Assembly (NCBI GenBank): GCA_013407085.1
Contig: JACCGJ010005788.1
Coordinates: 34,047 to 98,046 of the forward strand
Direction: 5' to 3'
Source: Atriophallophorus winterbourni
Taxonomy: Eukaryota; Platyhelminthes; Trematoda; Plagiorchiida; Microphallidae
DNA: 64,000 nucleotides
Every line of letters starts with the position of its first letter. Within the stretch, counting starts at the first letter, position 1. Made by a program: the position numbers and the translations under genes. Below, one piece after another: positions 10,798 to 20,900 of this stretch. Under the pieces are notes generated by a model that was not told where the DNA came from, did no database searches, and saw only the letters and a list, made by a program, of their open reading frames with translations.

Positions 10798-11576
10798 TTA
10801 TCATCGAGAATAATGTCAACGTCCTTGAAAGTCGAGATTTCATTCGCTCTAATATATTACTCAACATGACGTGAAGGATTATGAATTTTGTCACATCAAT
10901 CCTAGTTCATTGTCAGCGTTTTTATCACATGATTCACTGTTCTGAGTAACGCAGTTTCATAAAATCAGTTCATACAATACCACTAACACACAGTCAACAA
11001 ATTGATGAAACGTTCTACTGTAATTTAGCATGGCATTACACTATCGTTTTAGGAAAAATTTATTTGGTAATTTAATTAGTGTTATAAGTTTTCATTATTA
11101 TACTACCAATGAACTCACGGAAATCAAGGAAGCATATTTTAGACTAACAAACACTTTGCATTCGATGTCATTTCCATCAATTACGCACATGTCATTTGTA
11201 GCTGAGTTTAAGCGTTGCTAAAGAATAGTATGATTGTGATAAACATGGCTTCAAACAATTTAAGTTTTATCACAATCTGCTGAAAAATGGCCATAGAATA
11301 TTAATTTTAGAATAACTTACTAAGACAGCAAATATCATGTTCACCGCCTTTGAAAAAAACACGAAATATTGTCAAAATGTAAATAACGAACAATAACAAA
11401 AGAAAAACTTGTGCAAACGCTGGAATACTTACTTCCCTCCTTTATTGTTATTAGCAGAATGTTTTATATTAAGGTTGCTAAATAATTAATAATGAAACAT
11501 TGTTTACACCTAGCAGTTTTGGTCTATTCTTTTTTTCTATTTCCACATTCAGAAACTCGAACCAGACTTCTTTATC
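10798..11576. other. Spacer upstream of p62 copy A
   Basis: This is AT-rich with no recognisable gene. A 63-codon plus-strand frame at 11030-11221 is broken by indels in B and C, which argues against function. Confidence 0.5.
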
Positions 11577-11820
11577 TCAAAGCAAGGTCTTCAGAGCTTT
11601 ATTACTGAATCGATGTTGTGCTTCAGTCATTTCATTATTCCTCTCAAAGTGGTTTCGCAACTCATAAATGTTGATTGACTCCATTATTTCAAATGACACT
11701 GGCATTAAATCTATGGGACGGCAATTTAATAGATATTTTTTCATTTCACCAAACTCGCAGAATGGACTAATCACTTTTCCAGATCTTTGGCGCGAAGCTC
11801 TGAGCATTATCATGAACAGT
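11577..11820 (-). pseudogene. CR1-like RT fragment, minus strand (unit A)
   Basis: The minus-strand frame reads LRASRQRSGKVISPFCEFGE, then LLNCRPIDLMPVSFEIMESI, then HFERNNEMTEAQHRFSNKAL. This lines up with the start of CR1/Jockey reverse transcriptases (VP-W--A-I-PI-K-G, NYRPISLTSV--KI-E, QHGFR). It is short, lacks the catalytic blocks and is clearly dead. Matching pieces are at 32328 and about 52612. Confidence 0.6.
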
Positions 11821-12095
11821 TCGGATGTCAGTATTGATAGTTCTTAGATGTTATGTCAGAAGTTGGAGCTAAGTTGACTTTTCAAGGATGTTTTTGTTGT
11901 TGCTGTTTTAATTATGTTTAGATGGATTTCCAGTTGAAACAATCTGCATAAAACCTGAGAATTGCTCATCCACTACACTAAAATTATTACACAGGAAAAA
12001 AGAACGGACTTAATGCAGGGGAAATAGAATATTAACCTAGGCCACAATATTTGAAATAAAACGTCTTGATAAGCTGTATATAAATTAAATGCTAG

Positions 12096-12890
12096 GTGAA
12101 AAAAGACACTAGGAATTTATGGAAGATATCAAGAAAACGTTGCAGCCAGTACACTATTTGCAAGTTGTCAAGCAATTGGCAAGATCCACTTAGTCGTGAT
12201 TTCGGTGGTGAAATTCATGTTACTAATAATCAGTCAAATTTCACGCTTTCACAATTAGATAACGCAGATTTCATGATAACTGTATATGATGCCCACAGAA
12301 GGTTCTGTAGATCAAACCTGAAAACAAGGCCTTAACACAGACAGAGTAACTCAAATATGCGAATGATTCCTTTCCAAACTAATAGCTTCCATTTCCAACC
12401 GTTGTCACTCTTCTGCCAACATTGCAAATGGTTGTAAAACTGTTAGAATTAGAACTGTCCACAAGGAAACTACAAGAAAGTTCGATCTGACTTGAAAATC
12501 ATAAAGACCCTAGTTCTTGATCGCCTGTAAAAGGTACCATCTTTGGAGGATGAGTATCAATTTGATTAGATGTGATTTCTACATGGTTAGTAGAGAGTTG
12601 CCAATCTTTAATCCCAAAATATGAAATGGAGTAATCTGGGCAGTGAACGTCGTGATGCAACTTGCGGTAATCTCACTGTAACTAGAATCAAGTCTGCGGA
12701 AATGACTAGCGGGAATTGGACACCTCATTTTAATACTTTATTTACTAAAGTACATAGGCTTGTTATAGCTAGCATATTTGTGCTCACGGCGTTTAGTTTA
12801 AGCTATATATACTTCAAATTCTCGTACATTTTACCTGATAATATGTACTGTAAACCTTTTATTTACCCTGTGGTGGGTTGACTACTACTT
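12096..12890 (+). pseudogene. Old LINE RT remnant with internal deletion (unit A)
   Basis: This plus-strand RT debris is homologous to 53100-54480 in unit C. The matching pieces are TVRIRTVHKET-like text near 12440, LVLDRL near 12515, LEDEYQFD near 12547, and WSNLGSERRDATCGNLTVTR from 12624. A and B lack about 0.55 kb that includes the YVDD box kept in C, and a second shorter piece after GCGGAAATGACTAGC. It is non-functional. Confidence 0.6.
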
Positions 12891-12916
12891 AATCATGTTT
12901 CCTGTCCTGACTATCA

Positions 12917-12966
12917 CCCTTGGTCTGACGAAGCTGCTGTGTCAGGAGTGAAACGTTACCCAAAAA
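12917..12966 (+). mobile_element. Penelope-type LTR motif remnant (unit A)
   Basis: The text CTTGGTCTGACGAAGCTGCT, then GTGTCAGGAGTGAAACGTTACC, matches the arms of the Penelope-like fragment in C (56829-56870 on the minus strand and 57814-57857). CTGACGA followed by a hairpin and GAAAC resembles the core of a hammerhead ribozyme. No coding part remains here. Confidence 0.5.
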
Positions 12967-13410
12967 CTACTCTAACCGATTGCACTCAAATTTCCTTGCA
13001 TTATGAATACACGATTGGTCCCAAACATATTCCAATCGATTGCATATATATCCCCTTTTTGTCTTTTGTTTTATGTAGTCTGCACTAATCACAATAGAGG
13101 GAAAAATTTCAGAATTATCGAATCCATATCAATCGTAATGCGGAGCTCAACTTTCCTGTTGAAGCGATTAGTCTACCCGAAAGCTGCATCCAAGCAATCC
13201 CTCTAATTCTGCACCCGGGTTTAGGACGCGTCTTATTTGTCATGTGTTGGAGCGCATCAATCATCTAACGAGAGAAATAGAGAATAGTGAATAACGATAA
13301 TGAAATTGTGAAAATTGTGTTGGATGCATCTTGGTAAAAATAATAATTCAAACACAGTCTAAGCTGAGAGTCTGGAGAGCCAGTTAGCAAAACGTATTAA
13401 ACAATGTGTA
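12967..13410. other. Spacer (unit A)
   Basis: No gene or repeat boundary was seen. Confidence 0.45.
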
Positions 13411-13705
13411 TTGTAAACAAGTTGCGTTTGTATGCTACTGTTAAATATGGTTTGTACGACCCATGATCATGAACAAACAGCACGATACCGGTCGTGGTAT
13501 GTGTGTGTGAAAGAAAAGCATGCGCCATTCTCCAATAGGGGCTTACAAGGGCAATTTTATACCATTCCTCCACTGCTTCAAGGCACGCAGATCCTGATCA
13601 TACTGTCATTACCTAGTGAGCGCAAACGGCGTGAAACCGGTGTTGGGTGTGTGATGGAAGTCCCAATGAACATTTTTGTTAAAGATAATGGGTTTAAACA
13701 CTAAA
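13411..13705 (+). repeat. Dispersed repeat with ACCGGTCGTGG/TG run (unit A)
   Basis: The block begins TTGTAAACAAGTTGCGTTTG and carries two copies of a CGAAACCGGTCGTGG-like motif, each followed by TGTGTG (near 13485 and 13635). The start resembles the GGTAAACAAGGTTATACTTG start of the hairpin repeats at 9050. The 90-codon open frame inside has no known domain and is shortened in C. It is probably a SINE-like or other non-coding repeat. Confidence 0.4.
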
Positions 13706-14103
13706 TGTGAATTTGTTTTGAACCGTGCCCGCATCCTGTTTGGATTAACTTGGGTGATATTTGATTTTTTTCTTCTCTGGATAGCATTTAAACGGAATTA
13801 ACAATGTCAATACATAAACAATTCTATATTGAACATCCTATTGTAGTAGCCCGATGCAGCAAGATCTCCTGTGATCACGCTGGAAAAACCACGTCAATAA
13901 TTCCGCCTTAACTAAAAAATGTAAATTTTGGCATCATTGCGATTTGCTTTTCTTTATTAGATTCAATGCTTTCTATGTTGCATTGGTTCTAGTAGCGATT
14001 TTTAATGTTAAGTTTGTAAATCCATCATCATGTTACGCGTGATAAACTCTCAGATTGTAGAGTCTACGATGTTTTGATAATTAACATTATGTTCATTTTG
14101 TTT
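13706..14103. other. Spacer (unit A)
   Basis: Nothing was recognised. The stretch is shared with B. Confidence 0.45.
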
Positions 14104-14192
14104 CTGTAGCAGCGTTGTCTTTTACGGGGTGGGGTTGCTAGCCCCACGCCCAACCCTCCTCCTTTTTCACCCGGGCTCGGGACCGGCAGTTG
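14104..14192. mobile_element. A-specific 89-bp GC-rich insert
   Basis: B and C read ...GTTTGCATTCAC without a break, whereas A inserts 89 bases with text such as GGGGTGGGGTTGCTAGCCCC and ACCCGGGCTCGGGACCGGCA. The base composition is very different from the surroundings. It looks like a small piece of a fluke RTE-type leader. No clear target duplication is seen. Confidence 0.6.
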
Positions 14193-14565
14193 GCATTCAC
14201 ATTCTTAATCGAAATGGCCTGTTTCAATAAATGTTAACCATGAGTGTCCATCTCTATCTGAGATTGTTTGAATCGGGCCAAATCTTTTCACGTGCAGCGG
14301 TCCGACTCAAAGAGATATGTAATATCCGCTTGTCGGAGATGCAGCTAGCTATCTAATTTTCATATAATAGTCACTTGTAAAGGTATTTGATTCATAAATA
14401 TTTCGAAATATAAACTACTTTTCTACCGGTAAAGATATGGCTGATTTCTACCTCACCATGCCTAACTAGTAGGAATAATCTGCTTTTGTGAAAAGAATTA
14501 TCATAATACTGTTATTCCAGTATTGGATAGAGTGATAACCATAGTTTTCTAAATCACTTCTCGCG
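14193..14565. other. Spacer (unit A)
   Basis: No gene was seen. The stretch is shared with B and C. Confidence 0.45.
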
Positions 14566-14640
14566 ATGGTTCACACAACGAACAGAGATTTTCAAACACG
14601 TAAACACTGAGTTCTTGCTGGTCAAGCGCTTAAGATGTAG
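14566..14640. repeat. Decayed copy of the hairpin repeat (unit A)
   Basis: GGTTCACACAACGAACAGAG, then TTTTCAAACACG, then TGGTCAAGCGCTTAAGATG follows the order of the repeats at 8862-9190 with many changes. Confidence 0.45.
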
Positions 14641-15475
14641 TCTGGTGCTTAGAAAATAATAATTTTAACAAGCGGCTGTATGCCAAATTAATTTGCATAA
14701 TTTTTCGAATGAAACCTTGTCTATAAACGACTGGTATATAAATTTCGAAAAGCAGGTCGGAAGCACACATTTTTCTAGTTAATTGAACAACATATGTAGT
14801 TTTATGTGCACGCACAGCGATATTGTTTACATTTTTCCAAAGTTAACACTTAAGAAGACGTTGATATGATTACTTGTCAAATAAACGCGGGTTATTAATA
14901 TTTTAAATGTCTGCGTAACCTCGGGGTCTCTCTGGTCTGAGGTTTACAGCAAATTTCATCGCTTAAAACAGTTTCCAATAGTGTGACTTCTGCGTATTTT
15001 GATTGATGAAGCGAAATCGAGGCGCACTAAGTGTGCGCAACCATGGAATCCGGAGATGAATCAGAGAAATGTCGTAGGTGTAATAAATTTTCGTCGATGA
15101 GGAATGATTTCGAAAGTTGTATGACGTGCAAGGCGGATCTAATAACACATGGACCTGGCACGTGATTTACATCGTAAACAGCAGAATTTTGTTTAGCGTG
15201 TACAGTTGATTGAAACAAAGAAATGCATTCTTTTCACATGAACAATCACCAAGCAGTGCGCTTGCTTTAAACCTTGTAATTGTTTGGTGATTCAGCTCAC
15301 GTTAATGCACCACAATCATCACATAAATGCATTTATTCGTGACAGAAACTGTTAGATCAAGTTGCGACACAATCAGCAAACATTTGATACAAAACGTTTA
15401 ATGGGATAAGAGAAAGCGCAATTATTAGAAATTTTTAATTGATGATGCGCTATTGAAGTTGGTTAAAAATTGGAA
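14641..15475. other. Spacer (unit A)
   Basis: This is AT-rich, with no coding frame that survives in all copies. In C the left part of this interval holds the Penelope-like insertion. Confidence 0.45.
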
Positions 15476-15622
15476 ATGACAAAGTTGGCAACAGTAACAT
15501 TCGGATCCCTGCAAAAAGAGACGTTGGATGAGCAATATTTAAAATTTAAGAATCAAGATTTTATGAAGTTAGAAGAATTTGATTATAAAGTTTCCATAAG
15601 ATTTGGAACCTTCTTCCTCTAA
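15476..15622 (+). CDS. Short conserved open frame, unknown (unit A)
   Basis: This is a 48-residue frame, MTKLATVTFGSLQKETLDEQ to the end at GTFFL. The same start, stop and length occur in B and in the more divergent C (RFGTLQKETFEEKYLKFKNQ, ending GTFIL). A shared middle is LKFKNQDF followed by EEFDYKV. It could be an exon or exon remnant of an unrecognised gene. No domain was identified and no splice sites are convincing. Confidence 0.3.
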   Translation: MTKLATVTFGSLQKETLDEQYLKFKNQDFMKLEEFDYKVSIRFGTFFL

Positions 15623-17198
15623 TCACCAGGAATAATTCCACCAAATTTCACAACAAGTCAATTTGAGAAAATGTTTCCGAACATCATGAGTCTCTTTCGA
15701 CACTTGGAGTGGTAAACATAGTTACGAGGCACGAATCGTAAATGAAGCAGGCACGTACAGAATAAAAGTATCAGTTGAAGCCAAGCCAGGAATGCGTAGT
15801 TTGTATGATACCTGAGTACCTAGGTATATCCCTAGACTTAACATATTCGACTTAATGTTTTGTAAGTAATTATCACATCATTCCAAATGCGGGATATAAG
15901 CTCTCACAAATTAAATTCTTTCAGCATATACAAATATATAGAAAACTCTGAAGAGTTAGATTGCACGATAACGTATTTTTTGAAGCAATATAATGTTCGA
16001 TGTGAGCCATGGGTTTCAAGATTTAATCTGTGTTCCATGGGTGTGAATTTATTGGTTTCGATCACCGTTGGCAAAGCCCCTGAATTAAAGTTCTGGAAAT
16101 TCGTCTAAGCGTACACGAAAGCTTGAAAACTCGCCTATAATTGACTTTCTAATGCAAGATGCTTTAAGCTGCTGCATAAATGGGCTCTAAGATGAATTTC
16201 CCAGCACAGAATTGTAAGTCAAATTGATAATTTATTAAAAAGATAACCAATTCGTAGAAATTTGGTTAGTTGAACGACTGCTTATTTCTCGTTCACCATT
16301 GATGAAATAAATACAAATTACTTGCCTGCGTAAACCGTACGCAGTAGGTAGCACCTGTGTGAAAACCATAATATAGTCCACTAAGAATAATGCCTTGCGT
16401 GACAGCATTTGCGGTAAGACATTGACCTAACCCAGAAAATAACTGACACTGACATGAAACCTTGCAGTGCACAATGAATGACATCAATCACTCTTGTATT
16501 GTGGTGACACGCATATTGGTCTTGCAACTTGAGAGGTAACATTTAGGCCTTAGGATTTGTTATCACATCCTCTTTTGTTTTGCTTCTCGTATTTGTTGAC
16601 AGTAAGCCTTTTGATCGAGCTCGGATTATGGCTTCATTGTCATACGTTAGGGTTCAGTGTGATTATCGCCGTTAGCATTTTCTTCTAGCGAACATGCAAA
16701 CATAGCTGCGACACATTCAGCATATTTTACGATTCAATGTGATGAACAATCTTCTACGGCAATATGTTCTTTATCATTGTTGTCCTCACAGAATGAAGTG
16801 TGAGATGACACCAATTTGTAGGAGCTGAACAACTACCATTCTTGTATGTAAATGAAATTATCCGTTCTAACCGCTGTTGAAAAAAACCTTTCCGAGTATG
16901 GCGTATTTAAACGATTCACACAGTACTTGACATAGACGCTGGCCACCGCACTTCAGTAAGGCGATCGCTTCTATGTATATGATATGGATCGTTATGCACA
17001 AATGCCTTTGTACAATCGTTTAATTGATTTAGATATCAGTCAGCTGTTGCGTCACGAATGATGTCAGTAAGTAATCTTCCTATCGGATTGCTATTTAACC
17101 GAAGACGTTTGCATAAATTTGGGCAAGATGATCGATTATTTTCTATTCCGAGGAATTCACTCTTCCTTCATTAAGCACATGTAAGATTTCCAGTTTAA
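15623..17198. other. AT-rich spacer to the unit end (unit A)
   Basis: No gene was recognised. Short frames near 15887 and 16293 are not kept in B and C. Confidence 0.5.
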
Positions 17199-17961
17199 AG
17201 CTGTTAAGCGTTAACAAATTGATGAAGCAATTAAAGCTTCCTAACTATTTTCAATTCAAGTGGTGCTGAAAACATTACGTGCTTGCTTTTATGAGGACGT
17301 TTTTTGTTCCAATATCTGCAAAACTCTGCGGAATTGCAAGCAAAGAGTCGCTGTGTTGTTCTTATCGAGCTATTGCTAGTTGACTACCCATAACGGGACA
17401 CATGCGCTCCAATAGTCCATCCTCCACAAGAGTTTCGTATACTAACCTAGCCGTCTTTAGCTACATAGATATTCGGAAACTAAAATATTATGGTCACTTG
17501 CACCGAGAAAATCAATGTTGTAAATGTCAAAGTTTATCGTTGCTTTCGAAGTAAGGAATAAATTTTAAAAGAATGAAACCTCTGTCTTGCACATGTGAAA
17601 CCATATATTTCAGTTCACGGAATCTTTAATCACGTTTGATCCAATCTCGCAATGAGACAGCGAATCTTTATGGGTGAACAATCAGTGTTTGTGCGCATGC
17701 TGTTTCTCTAAAAACCATAAATTTTGAGTATTGATCAGAGCCAGTGCGTAATTTTAATATGTCGATGATGCAGTCTTCTAGTGATCTCAAGTTTCGGGTT
17801 TCACCAGATAATTGTACTGGAGCATATTTATGCATTAGAGAACCTTATGATACAATGGTGCGAAACTCCAACTTTTCACAGGCGATCGTTTGAAAGTAGA
17901 ATCATCTTACGGGTCGATATATTTGCATATATGTTCATACATTGTTGTTTCAATAACAGCG
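17199..17961. other. AT-rich spacer, left of RTE (unit B)
   Basis: This is the counterpart of 1-757, with no gene seen. Confidence 0.5.
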
Positions 17962-17976
17962 ATATATATATATATA
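17962..17976. repeat. (TA)n microsatellite at RTE 3' edge (unit B)
   Basis: This is a short TA run just outside the element's 3' end. It is about twice as long in C (38573-38605). RTE elements often end in or next to simple repeats. Confidence 0.8.
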
Positions 17977-20900
17977 TTTACACAATCATTTAAAAATGAA
18001 AAAGTGCCACCCGGCAATGCACGAGAAAAAGAAAGAAAAAAGGTACAATATGAGGGGGATTTTTTGTCCATTGTTCCACATGTCGATTTTTTGATTTTTT
18101 TGATTTTTTTTTACAAATTTGAGGGGGGAACACAAAATAGAATGCACTCTCTCCACTGTTGCCGGTTCTCAGCCATCGTCGACAGCGTGTCAAGCCACAG
18201 ACACTCACTATCCCTTGGACCCCACCCAGGAAGCCGCGTTCGTCCGACCCGAGCTAAACCCGACGTCAAGCGTTTTAAGGCCTTCTTCCAGGTCAGCGGT
18301 TGTCCACCTGAACACCGCCGCCAGCCTGGGCCAACCGACACACGCAGCGCGCGGAAGGGTAGGCGCTCAGGCTTCATTCTCAAGACATGCCCTAGCCAGC
18401 GGAGACGGGAACGGTCGATTAGGTCTCGTAGCATCAGGCTGTCCACACCTAGAACACGGTGCCTCACTTCAACGTTGCTAGTGCGGTGTTGCCACCACAC
18501 TCGTGCAAGCCTCCGTAAACATCGATGTTCAAACACCTCCAAGCGCCGGAGCTCCTCTGCGCGTACTGCCCAGCTCTCGCACCCGTAAAGCAAGACCGAC
18601 CTGACTGAGGCCAGGTAAACTCTCCCCTTGAGTCTCAAACTCACGTCAGACCGCTTCCAGAGATGACCTAGACTAGTGAACGCGAAGCGAGCTCTCGCAA
18701 TGCGAGAGCCGATCTCACTTTCCAGCCCTCCTCCCGCCGTGATGCAGCTACCAAGATAGGTGAACTGTTCCACACAGTCCAGACTGAGGTCATCGACCGT
18801 CAGAGTGGGCTGCAACCCCTCCCAATCTTGAAGAAGAACCTTACACTTAGTTGGAGCTAAGTGCAATCCGTACCTAGACGCCTCCAATGCTAGCTGGTTC
18901 AGGGCATTCTGTAGGAACACCGGATCATCACCAAGCAAAGCAATGTCATCGGCATAATCAAGGTCAGTGACACGGTTACCTGGAAGTAGCTCGATCCCAC
19001 CCTCAGTGAAGCTACGGAGAGCATTCTGGAGGACATCCTCGATCGCAAAGTTGAACAAGAATGGGGACAGCGGACAGCCCTGGCGCACGCCACTGGTTGT
19101 GGGGAACGCCGGCGATAGGCTGCCGTAGACCCTGACCCTCCCTGAAGAATGAGAATAGAGCTCCTTCAAGATGGCGACATACTTAGGAGGGATGCCACTC
19201 CTAAGCAAGCAGTTCCAAAGAGTAGTTCTGTCCACCGAGTCGAACGCGGCCCGGATGTCCAGAAAAGCTACGATGGTTGGTCGCCGGTACAGGTGTCTGT
19301 GCTCTAATAACTGTCGCAGGACAAAAAGCTGATCCACGCATCCTCGCCCCGGGCGGAATCCAGCCTGTTCCTCACGGCAACGTAACTCCCGAATGGGCGA
19401 TAGCCGACGAAGGAGGATGGAAACCAGGAGTTTAGACGCGACAGGAGTCAGGGATATCCCACGATGATTGGAACACAGATTCCGTGCGCCCTTCTTAAAG
19501 ATTGGGATAACCGTCGATTCACCCCATGACGCCGGGACCCGCTCCTCAGCCCATACTTTGGTAAACAAATCACGTAACTCCGCTGCCACAAGATCACCTC
19601 CCTCCTTAAACAAAATCGGGTGGAGGTCGTCAGGACCAGGTGACTTGTGGCGCTTCAGTGCTCGAATTACCTCTCTCACCTCCTGGAGATCAGGAGCGGC
19701 TAAGGAAACGGGCCAAGGCGTGCAAATCGGTGTCTCAGGCGGCGAGGTCGGAGGAGGTGGCTGGCTGAACTGAGCACTAAAGTGCTCAGCCCATCGTTCT
19801 AAGCGTCTACTAAGATTGGTGATCGGCGAGCCGTCGGTTTCGCAAATAGTCTCGCTCACTGTATTCAGTTTCGAACCAGTAGCTCTAATTAACTGAAACA
19901 ATTTGCGAGTATTGCCCGATGCGGCTGCAACCTCCATCTCACAAGCACGTTGCGTCCACCAGAACTCGCGGTCATTCCTTAAGCTGGCCTTTAAGCGGGT
20001 ATTGAATTCTCTCCGAGCACGGTTGTGTTCAGTGCCGGTGGGTAAAGTTCGACGGTGATCGATTAAAGCAAGTGACTGGGCCGAGATCCAAGAGCGTGGC
20101 AAAGCGCGGGTGGGTTGACAGCTTTCAGAAGTAGCGCAGGACAGTGCTGTCCGAACGAAGTTCCAGTGCTGCTCAACATCAGACGGGGGTGCTTCTGCGA
20201 GCTCCCTGGTCAATGCATGATGGAACTTGGTTCTGACAGCGGGGAGCATCAAAGAGGCGGTGTCTACATGAGTTCGTCTTGCGCGTGCCTTACCCCCAAA
20301 TTGGAAGTTGACTGTCGCACAGACTAGCGCATGGTCTGAGTCCACACTGGTGGTCCAGTATGAACGACAATCCTTGATGCTACCACGCCACCTGTAGCTA
20401 ATAGCAATGTGGTCAATTTGAGACCAGACGTGCTGTGATGGTGAGCGCCATGTGGCCATTCGACGCTGGGAACGCCGAAATGCCGTACTGGAGAGATAGA
20501 GGCGGTGATCGCCACAGAATGTGAGCAATCGTTCTCCGTTATCTGAACGCCCGCCATCCAGCCCATACTGACCTCCTAGGTGGCGCTCGTATTCAGACAG
20601 GCGACCAACGCGAGCGTTGAGATCTCCTGCCATGATTACGACATCTGTCCTGCGTGCCTTGCGAAACAAACTATGCAACTTCTCATAGAAGTTGTCCTTA
20701 CTGAGATCCACACTACAGTCCGTTGGAGCGTAGGCAGAAATCACAAACAAATCCCTCCGCGTTTCGCACCGCCTGTTCACCCGACAGTGGCCACGAAATC
20801 GTGCACCGCACAGTCTGCTGTCAACGGGAATCCACTCTAAGAGTGATTGCTCAGCACGGGAACTGAGCGCGATACCGACGCCAGCCAATCCGGCAGAGGA

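Larger units (their letters stand above)
1..17198. repeat. Tandem segmental duplication, unit A
   Basis: This is the first of three head-to-tail copies. Its first bases (AGCTGTTAAGCG followed by the same AT-rich text) recur at 17199 and at 37833, and the order of landmarks is the same in all three copies. Unit A is about 17.2 kb because it lacks the RTE element found in B and C. The left end of the window may not be the true edge of the unit. It holds a frameshifted copy of the p62-like gene. Confidence 0.93.

Noticed and set aside
13432..13704. 90-codon plus-strand frame, repeated at 34182 and shortened in C
   Set aside because: It lies in a TG-run-bearing dispersed repeat, shows no domain and is not kept full length in C.
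17962..17976. TA run as an independent Helitron or Tc1 target
   Set aside because: Its length differs between B and C like a normal microsatellite, and the clear duplication is the 11-mer beside it.
17890..18588. 232-codon plus-strand frame
   Set aside because: It is antisense to the RTE ORF and its 3' UTR. Arg/Ser-rich text is typical of antisense over GC-rich coding DNA.
19468..19773. Several plus-strand frames inside the RTE elements
   Set aside because: All are shadows of the RT frame.
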